A stretch of DNA of 64,000 bases from Prochlorococcus sp. AG-436-O11 (lineage in GTDB: Bacteria > Cyanobacteriota > Cyanobacteriia > PCC-6307 > Cyanobiaceae). The position numbers were made by a program, and so were the translations under genes. The notes beneath the pieces are model-generated. The model made no database searches. It was given only the letters and a program-made list of their open reading frames with translations, and was not told the origin of the DNA. Below are positions 58,000-64,000 of the stretch, piece after piece. Each line of letters opens with the position of its first letter. Within the stretch, counting starts at the first letter, position 1. The stretch lies in contig QCPO01000001.1 in the NCBI GenBank assembly GCA_003212535.1, forward strand, positions 62,001 through 126,000. Reading direction: 5' to 3'.

Positions 58000-60900
58000 T
58001 TATAAGTTGGATATGCCAAGGATTTCTTCCTCGCTTGGGGGAACTATTAATTTGAAAGTACTCTTAAAATAAGACCAATTATTGATTATTTTAGATGCTT
58101 TTAAGCTCTTTGTTTTTTCATAGTATTCGTTAATAATTTCTAATAAAATCTCCTCTTGCTTTGGTGAGGTTATTTTATGAATGCTTACTATTTCCTTATT
58201 GATTTTATTGCTTAAATCATTTTTTTCATCGAGTATATATGCTATTCCACCAGTCATCCCTGCACCAATATTCCTTCCTGTGGAACCTAGAATAACTACT
58301 ATCCCACCAGTCATGTATTCACAACAATGATCACCTGCTCCCTCTGTTACTGCAGTAGCTCCACTATTTCTTACTGCAAATCTTTCTCCCGATTTACCTA
58401 ATGCAAATAATTTCCCTCCTGTTGCTCCATAAAGACAGGTGTTTCCTAAAATAACTTGCTCGGAGGATTTCTCATCTATTTTTGGTGGAATTATAGTGAG
58501 TATTCCTCCATTCATTCCTTTGCATACATAATCATTGGCTTCTCCCATTAATTGGACATTCATTCCCTTTAATAAAAATGCACCAAAGCTCTGGCCTGCA
58601 TATCCTTTGAAATTTAAGTTAAGTTCCCCATTGAATCCAGTGTTACCATAAAGTGCTGCGATTTCGCCTGATATTTTCGCACAAACACTTCTATCTGTAT
58701 TTCTGATCTCAATTTCTTTGGTTAATTCTTCGTGATTTTTAATTGAATCTATAAATTTAACATCCGATAAAAACTCGTCTTCTAATACATAACCATTACT
58801 ATGAGCATTTTTTGAATGGTTTAACCATGATCTATCATTAATTGAACATTCATCATTTACTAAAGAAGAAAGATCAATATTAGAAGTTTTTGGGAGACTG
58901 ATATTTCTTGCAGCAAGAAATTCTTGATTCCCAATAAGTTCTTCCATATTAGAAACACCGATGCTACTCATTATCTGTCTTACTTCTTCAGCAATGTATA
59001 AGAAAAAATTAACTACATTTTCTGGAATACCCTTAAATCTTTTTCTTAATTCTTCTTTTTGAGTAGCTACTCCAACAGGACACTTATTTGTATGACAAAC
59101 ACGAGCCATTATGCATCCTTCAGCAATCATCGCTACTGAACCGAATCCGTATTCTTCAGCACCCAGTAAAGCTGCAATAACTACATCCCAACCTGTTTTA
59201 AGACCTCCATCAGTTCTTAGAATTACTCTTTCACGTAAGTTATTCTCTAAGAGAGATTTGTGTACCTCTGCGACACCTAATTCCCATGGTAAACCTGCAT
59301 GTTTAATAGAACTTAAAGGTGAAGCACCTGTACCTCCGTCATGTCCTGATATTTGAATTACATCTGCATTTGCTTTGCTTACTCCAGCAGCAATAGTTCC
59401 TATACCAATTTCAGACACAAGCTTAACACTCACCTTTGCTTTTGGATGGACTTGGTGTAAGTCATGGATTAGTTGAGCTAAATCTTCAATCGAATAAATA
59501 TCGTGATGCGGGGGAGGAGATATTAGGGCTACTCCAGGTTTACTATTCCTGAGTTTTGCAATGTAAGAATCAACTTTTGGACCCGGTAATTGTCCTCCTT
59601 CTCCCGGCTTTGCACCTTGAGCCATTTTAATTTCGAGTTGTTTACCACTTCTTAGATATTCAGGTGTAACTCCAAATCTACCTGATGCTATTTGTTTAAT
59701 TGCTGAGCATGCAGTGTCTCCATTTTCTAGACCATTTATAAAAGGCAATGTGGCTGATTGAGTATTTTCATCAATATCATTTAAAACATTAAAACGAGCT
59801 GGATCTTCTCCCCCTTCTCCACTATTACTTTTCCCACCAATTCTATTCATTGCAACAGCTAAAACTTCATGAGCTTCTCTTGATAATGCACCTAAACTCA
59901 TTCCTCCAGTGCAAAACCTTTCGCAAATTGATTCAACACTTTCAACTTCCTTTAATGGAATGCTTTTTCTTTTTGAACTAATTGTTAGTAAATCTCTTAA
60001 AGAAGTTGTGGGTCTATTACTAATGAGTTTTTTGTAAGTTTCAAAATGATCGTATCCTGGCCCTTGCTTTACAGCCGTGTGTAAAACCTTAGACATCTCT
60101 GGATTATTGGAGTGATATTCTCCATTATTTCTAAATTGTACAAATCCTAAAAATTCTAGTTTCTTTAGATCGATCTCAGGGAAGGCTTTTGTATGTATTG
60201 AAAGTGTTTCATTAGTTAATTCTTTTAATGTTATGCCTGCAATTCGGCTTGTCGTTCCATCAAAAGCAATTTTTATTAAGTCAGAACCAAGACCTACTGC
60301 TTCAAAAATTTGTGCACCATGGTAACTAGATAAAAGTGAGATTCCTATTTTGGAAAGAATTTTTCTTAGACCGTCTTCTAGAGCTTTTTTAATATTTTCT
60401 TGAACATTAATTATTGATAAAGGATTTATTTTTTTGCTATCTATAAGTTTTTGGGTTTTTGGATGTTGTAACCAGTGTCTTCCTGCTTCGAAGGTTAACC
60501 AAGGGCAAACTGCGCTTACGCCATAACCAATCAAACAAGCTAAGTGGTGCGTACTCCAGCATTGACCTGTTTCAATTATTAAAGAAGCTTTTAGCCTGAT
60601 TTCTTTTTTAAGAAGATAATGATGAATTGCTCCAACAGCAAGTAAGGGAGGAATAAAAGTCTTTTTAGGATTAATACCCTTATCAGAAATAATAATTAAA
60701 GAGCAACCTTCTTTTATCGAGAGCTCACTCTGTTTACAAATTGCTTGTAATTGGTTCTCTAAGCCTTGAACACCTGCTTCAATATCAAACAAACTTGAAA
60801 TCGTTTGTGATTTAAGTTCTGATTTTTTTATTGATATAAGCTCTTCCTCGTTGAGAATTGGACTTTGTAAATGAACAAAAGGTTTAGAGTCTTTAATCTC

Positions 60901-62574
60901 AAATGGTGTACATCTTTCTCCAAGATGCATTTCTAAACTCATTACTAGTTTTTCTCTCAGAGGATCAATTGGAGGATTAGTAACTTGCGCAAATCTTTGC
61001 TTGAAATAGTTATATAAAATATGAGGTTTTGATGATAGCACTGCTAATGGGATGTCATCACCCATACAGTAAGTAGGCTCTTTAGCTAATGAAGCCATTG
61101 AATCTAAGATAAGATCATTATCTTCGGCTGAAAAACCATATGCAGTTTGTTGTTGTAATAACTCAAGGTTTTGTAGTTTGCAGTCTTTAAACCATTCTTT
61201 ATTTTCAATTTCTATAGTTCTATTCTTTAGTAGATCTTTATAATTATGCCTTTGAGCTGCTTCAGATTTTACTTCCCAATTTCTTAGGATTCTATTTTGA
61301 TGAAAATCAACTGCCAGCATTTGACCTGGTCCTAATCGACCTTTTTCAATTACTCTTTCCTCTTCAAGATCTACTACTCCTGTTTCGGAACCCATTATTA
61401 CAAAACCATCATTTGTTATTGAATATCTTGCAGGTCTTAGACCATTCCTATCAAGCGTTGCACCTACAAAATTTCCATCAGCAAATACAAGGAGAGCAGG
61501 TCCGTCCCATGCTTCTTGTAGGCTCGCAGAATACTCATAAAATGCTTTAATATCTTCTCTCTGTTCAAGTTCAGGTTGATCTCTAAATGCTTCAGGCACA
61601 AGTTTTAATAATGAGTCAGTAATTGGTTGGCCTGAACGAATATTAATTTCAAGGGTCGCATCAAGATTTGATGAATCACTTTTATTGACATCTACAATTG
61701 GCTTGATTTCATTAGATAACTCTCCCCAAAAATCATCAATATGTGTTTCTGAAGCTTTCGCCCAGTTGATATTACCTAAAAGAGTGTTTATTTCGCCGTT
61801 ATGTCCTAAAAACCTCATTGGCTGAGCTAGCGGCCATTTTGGTAGTGTATTTGTACTAAATCTCCGATGATAAACAGAAAATGAGACCTTAAAGCTCTTT
61901 TCTTGTAAATCTTGATAAAACTCAGATAAGATTTCAGATCTAACCATACCTTTGTATACAACTGTTTGAGAACTCAGTGATGCAAAATAAAATTCACAAG
62001 ACTCATCGTGGTTATTCAAAGTTTCTCTTATTTTTTTTTCAATTCTTTTCCTTAATTGGAATAATAGCCTCTCAATATCCTGATTATCTTTTTTATCTAT
62101 GTATAAAATCCACTGACTTATCAATGGAGCATTTGCCTTGGCTAAAGGGCCTAAGATTTCATTGTTAACAGGTACAGTTCTCCAAAATGTTTTTTTGACT
62201 CTTAATTTTTCTGCTTCATCGTCACATATTGATTTACATTCTTCAATTTTCTCTTTTCTGTTAGGCATGAAAACCATGCCTAAACCTCTATCAAAATCTT
62301 GTTTATTCTTTAGATTCATTTCTTCATCTAAGTATTGCCATGGAATTGAACATAAAATCCCTGCTCCATCTCCCGAGTCACTATCTCCTCCACAACCTCC
62401 TCTATGCTCCATGCAGTTAAGACCCTTCAGGGATTGTTTAAGTATCCAGTTGCTTTCTATCCCTTTAATATTTGCTATGAAACCTACTCCACAAGCATCT
62501 TTCTCACCAATTATTCCATTGGGGGAGTAACTATCTTGATATGGCCCAACGATTCTTTTGATACTCTCTCCCAT
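58000..62574 (-). CDS. gltB: Ferredoxin-dependent glutamate synthase (GOGAT)
   Basis: 1524 aa, single-chain Fd-GOGAT size (also named glsF/gltS). The class II glutaminase domain starts at Cys28 (EKDACGVGFIAN) after a 27-residue propeptide. The synthase domain has RNGLRPARY upstream, GEGGEDPARFNVL, LISPPPHHDIYSIEDLAQLI and HDGGTGASPLSSIKHAGLPWE; the 3Fe-4S ligands are in CIMARVCHTNKCPVG. The glutamate-synthase beta-helix with repeated G-x-x-G-x-G at the C-terminus is present. It makes two glutamates from glutamine and 2-oxoglutarate using reduced ferredoxin. No gltD is next to it. Confidence 0.97.
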   Translation of the reverse strand: MGESIKRIVGPYQDSYSPNGIIGEKDACGVGFIANIKGIESNWILKQSLKGLNCMEHRGGCGGDSDSGDGAGILCSIPWQYLDEEMNLKNKQDFDRGLGMVFMPNRKEKIEECKSICDDEAEKLRVKKTFWRTVPVNNEILGPLAKANAPLISQWILYIDKKDNQDIERLLFQLRKRIEKKIRETLNNHDESCEFYFASLSSQTVVYKGMVRSEILSEFYQDLQEKSFKVSFSVYHRRFSTNTLPKWPLAQPMRFLGHNGEINTLLGNINWAKASETHIDDFWGELSNEIKPIVDVNKSDSSNLDATLEINIRSGQPITDSLLKLVPEAFRDQPELEQREDIKAFYEYSASLQEAWDGPALLVFADGNFVGATLDRNGLRPARYSITNDGFVIMGSETGVVDLEEERVIEKGRLGPGQMLAVDFHQNRILRNWEVKSEAAQRHNYKDLLKNRTIEIENKEWFKDCKLQNLELLQQQTAYGFSAEDNDLILDSMASLAKEPTYCMGDDIPLAVLSSKPHILYNYFKQRFAQVTNPPIDPLREKLVMSLEMHLGERCTPFEIKDSKPFVHLQSPILNEEELISIKKSELKSQTISSLFDIEAGVQGLENQLQAICKQSELSIKEGCSLIIISDKGINPKKTFIPPLLAVGAIHHYLLKKEIRLKASLIIETGQCWSTHHLACLIGYGVSAVCPWLTFEAGRHWLQHPKTQKLIDSKKINPLSIINVQENIKKALEDGLRKILSKIGISLLSSYHGAQIFEAVGLGSDLIKIAFDGTTSRIAGITLKELTNETLSIHTKAFPEIDLKKLEFLGFVQFRNNGEYHSNNPEMSKVLHTAVKQGPGYDHFETYKKLISNRPTTSLRDLLTISSKRKSIPLKEVESVESICERFCTGGMSLGALSREAHEVLAVAMNRIGGKSNSGEGGEDPARFNVLNDIDENTQSATLPFINGLENGDTACSAIKQIASGRFGVTPEYLRSGKQLEIKMAQGAKPGEGGQLPGPKVDSYIAKLRNSKPGVALISPPPHHDIYSIEDLAQLIHDLHQVHPKAKVSVKLVSEIGIGTIAAGVSKANADVIQISGHDGGTGASPLSSIKHAGLPWELGVAEVHKSLLENNLRERVILRTDGGLKTGWDVVIAALLGAEEYGFGSVAMIAEGCIMARVCHTNKCPVGVATQKEELRKRFKGIPENVVNFFLYIAEEVRQIMSSIGVSNMEELIGNQEFLAARNISLPKTSNIDLSSLVNDECSINDRSWLNHSKNAHSNGYVLEDEFLSDVKFIDSIKNHEELTKEIEIRNTDRSVCAKISGEIAALYGNTGFNGELNLNFKGYAGQSFGAFLLKGMNVQLMGEANDYVCKGMNGGILTIIPPKIDEKSSEQVILGNTCLYGATGGKLFALGKSGERFAVRNSGATAVTEGAGDHCCEYMTGGIVVILGSTGRNIGAGMTGGIAYILDEKNDLSNKINKEIVSIHKITSPKQEEILLEIINEYYEKTKSLKASKIINNWSYFKSTFKLIVPPSEEEILGISNL

Positions 62575-62732
62575 AGATTATTTAACTAAATTTTGAATAT
62601 TTACTTATTTCTATTATAAAAATAAATATCCAACTAAATCTAAAAATAATGAATAATTACTAAACAATTTTTAATTAAAAACTTTTACAAAAAAATATCA
62701 TAAAAAACTTTTAGTTGGTGCTCTTAAAAGGT

Positions 62733-62738
62733 TATGAT
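62733..62738 (+). promoter_or_regulatory. Probable -10 of the str operon promoter
   Basis: TATGAT (62733-62738) with TTAGTT (62711-62716) 16 nt upstream as a possible -35. It sits 33 nt before the rpsL ATG in the 197-nt gap to the divergent gltB gene. Confidence 0.45.
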
Positions 62739-62771
62739 AGTAGATATTTAATTTTATTTATACAATCATAG

Positions 62772-63146
62772 ATGCCAACTATTTCCCAATTAATTGGTTC
62801 AGAAAGAAAACGTCTGACAAGAAAAACAAAATCTCCTGCTCTTAAATCTTGCCCTGAAAGAAGAGGAGTATGTACAAGGGTTTATACCTCAACACCTAAA
62901 AAACCTAATTCAGCTTTAAGAAAAGTTGCAAGGGTAAGATTAACTTCGGGTTTTGAGGTTACTGCTTATATTCCTGGAATTGGTCATAATTTACAAGAAC
63001 ATTCTGTTGTACTTCTAAGGGGTGGAAGAGTAAAAGATTTACCTGGAGTTAGATATCATATAATTAGAGGAACTTTAGATACTGCAGGAGTCAAAGATAG
63101 GCGTCAGTCTAGATCTAAATATGGAGCCAAAGCTCCAAAAGATTAA
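62772..63146 (+). CDS. rpsL: Ribosomal protein S12
   Basis: 124 aa. [55 protein letters not shown] and [20 protein letters not shown] contain the two decoding-centre loops with the lysines linked to streptomycin response. First gene of the str operon. The 25-nt spacer leads to rpsG. Confidence 0.99.
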   Translation: MPTISQLIGSERKRLTRKTKSPALKSCPERRGVCTRVYTSTPKKPNSALRKVARVRLTSGFEVTAYIPGIGHNLQEHSVVLLRGGRVKDLPGVRYHIIRGTLDTAGVKDRRQSRSKYGAKAPKD

Positions 63147-63171
63147 TTTGTAAACAACACTTTTAAAAAAC

Positions 63172-63642
63172 ATGTCACGTCGTAACGCAGCAGTAAAAAG
63201 ACCAGTTCTTCCGGATCCTCAGTTTAATAGTCGTCTTGCCTCAATGATGATTTCTAGGCTTATGAAACATGGCAAAAAATCCACTGCGCAAAAAATATTA
63301 TCTGATGCTTTTTCTTTAATAAGTGAGAGGACAGGTGCTGATGCTGTTGAATTATTTGAAACCGCTGTTAAGAATGCAACTCCTCTTGTTGAAGTAAGAG
63401 CAAGAAGAGTTGGTGGCGCAACTTATCAAGTACCCATGGAAGTCCGTCAAGAAAGAGGAACAGCTATGGCTTTAAGGTGGCTTGTTACATTTTCTCGTGC
63501 GAGGAATGGAAAAAGCATGTCACAAAAATTAGCTGGGGAATTAATGGATGCCGCCAATGAAACTGGTAGTGCGGTTAAAAAAAGGGAGGATACTCATAAA
63601 ATGGCAGAGGCTAATAAAGCTTTTGCTCATTACAGATATTAA
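63172..63642 (+). CDS. rpsG: Ribosomal protein S7
   Basis: 156 aa. [61 protein letters not shown] and AFAHYRY identify S7, the primary assembly protein of the 30S head. Placed between rpsL and fusA as usual. Confidence 0.99.
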   Translation: MSRRNAAVKRPVLPDPQFNSRLASMMISRLMKHGKKSTAQKILSDAFSLISERTGADAVELFETAVKNATPLVEVRARRVGGATYQVPMEVRQERGTAMALRWLVTFSRARNGKSMSQKLAGELMDAANETGSAVKKREDTHKMAEANKAFAHYRY

Positions 63643-63741
63643 TTTCGTCAAAAAGGTACTTAATTAGTTTATTATTAGAAAAGTTTACTTTTAATGTAAA
63701 CATTATTTATTTGTAAATCATTACTATTTGGAGCTTTAAAA

Positions 63742-64000
63742 TTGGCACGCGACTTTCCCCTACAACGAGTAAGGAACATAGGTATAGCCGCTCATATTGA
63801 TGCAGGGAAGACAACTACAACTGAACGAATTTTATTTTATTCAGGTGTTGTTCATAAAATTGGAGAAGTTCATGATGGTGCTGCAGTAACAGATTGGATG
63901 GATCAAGAAAGAGAGAGAGGAATTACTATTACTGCTGCTGCAATATCTACAAGTTGGCAGGATCATAGAATTAATATAATAGACACTCCTGGACACGTTG
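63742..64000 (+). CDS. fusA: Elongation factor G, N-terminal part (runs off window)
   Basis: 86 residues from TTG 63742 to the window edge. The G1 loop is [16 protein letters not shown]2 RGITIT (with the essential Thr), and G3 begins DTPGHV. EF-G drives translocation. The 99-nt spacer from rpsG is larger than usual for this operon. Confidence 0.96.
   Translation, partial: MARDFPLQRVRNIGIAAHIDAGKTTTTERILFYSGVVHKIGEVHDGAAVTDWMDQERERGITITAAAISTSWQDHRINIIDTPGHV

Noticed and set aside
1..64000. CRISPR array, prophage, rRNA genes or IS elements
   Set aside because: No regularly spaced repeats, phage structural genes, rRNA sequence or transposases were seen in the window.

Overview
The window is 64 kb of a very AT-rich cyanobacterial chromosome and reads as Prochlorococcus, most likely a high-light-adapted clade. 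Support comes from photosystem I genes (psaA, psaB, psaD, psaI, psaL), ndhN, ldpA, cyanobacterial-type tyrA, glutamate-cysteine ligase and ferredoxin-dependent glutamate synthase, very tight gene packing, frequent TTG/GTG starts and streamlined operons. Clade level is an inference; no 16S rRNA or ITS is present.

Layout. 1-10.8 kb: the start of hemF (minus), then mrp, rodA, a histidine-kinase-like gene, psaD, trpE, a glutamate-cysteine ligase, ppc and a small GNAT-like gene, all on plus. 10.8-25.1 kb: tRNA-Arg(CCG), recF, speD, larE, a tandem-domain cobalamin adenosyltransferase-like gene, a MoeB/ThiF-rhodanese protein, a CAAD thylakoid protein, a fructosamine-kinase-like gene, a CrtD-like oxidoreductase, tyrA, a degenerate DinG-like helicase, a DUF2839 gene, recA with a LexA-type operator, a HAD hydrolase, tRNA-Gln(TTG), ldpA and ndhN. 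25.2-41.5 kb: the large ribosomal cluster from rplC to rpmE-prfA, including secY, adk, rpoA and truA, preceded by a leader with several GC-rich hairpins. 41.5-46.7 kb: HNH nuclease, alr, tRNA-Ser(GCT), a 515-nt stretch with a broken PspC-like gene, a HAD hydrolase and a CbiG-CobJ fusion. 46.7-54 kb: psaA-psaB with a terminator, a membrane glycosyltransferase, a HEAT-like small protein and psaI-psaL. 54-57.7 kb: accessory-looking genes (NlpC/P60 hydrolase, class-A beta-lactamase-like protein, small acidic protein, degenerate serine recombinase), then lipA. 57.7-64 kb: a YciI-like gene, gltB/glsF, and the str operon rpsL-rpsG-fusA running off the end.

How the genes fit together. Most of the window is core growth machinery: translation, photosystem I, carbon and nitrogen entry (ppc, gltB), amino acids (trpE, tyrA, alr), cell wall (rodA, alr, NlpC/P60), DNA repair (recF, recA) and cofactors (hemF, lipA, cobJ).

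Items most worth a second look: rplF is split by a nine-C homopolymer, so the essential L6 protein cannot be read in one frame from this sequence; several family members have lost diagnostic catalytic residues (serine recombinase without its serine, DinG-like protein without Walker A, histidine kinase without clear G boxes, MoeB-like protein without zinc cysteines); a PspC-like gene is interrupted by TAG; and there are structured leaders before rplC and psaA. No phage, IS element, CRISPR array or complete novel defence system was seen.
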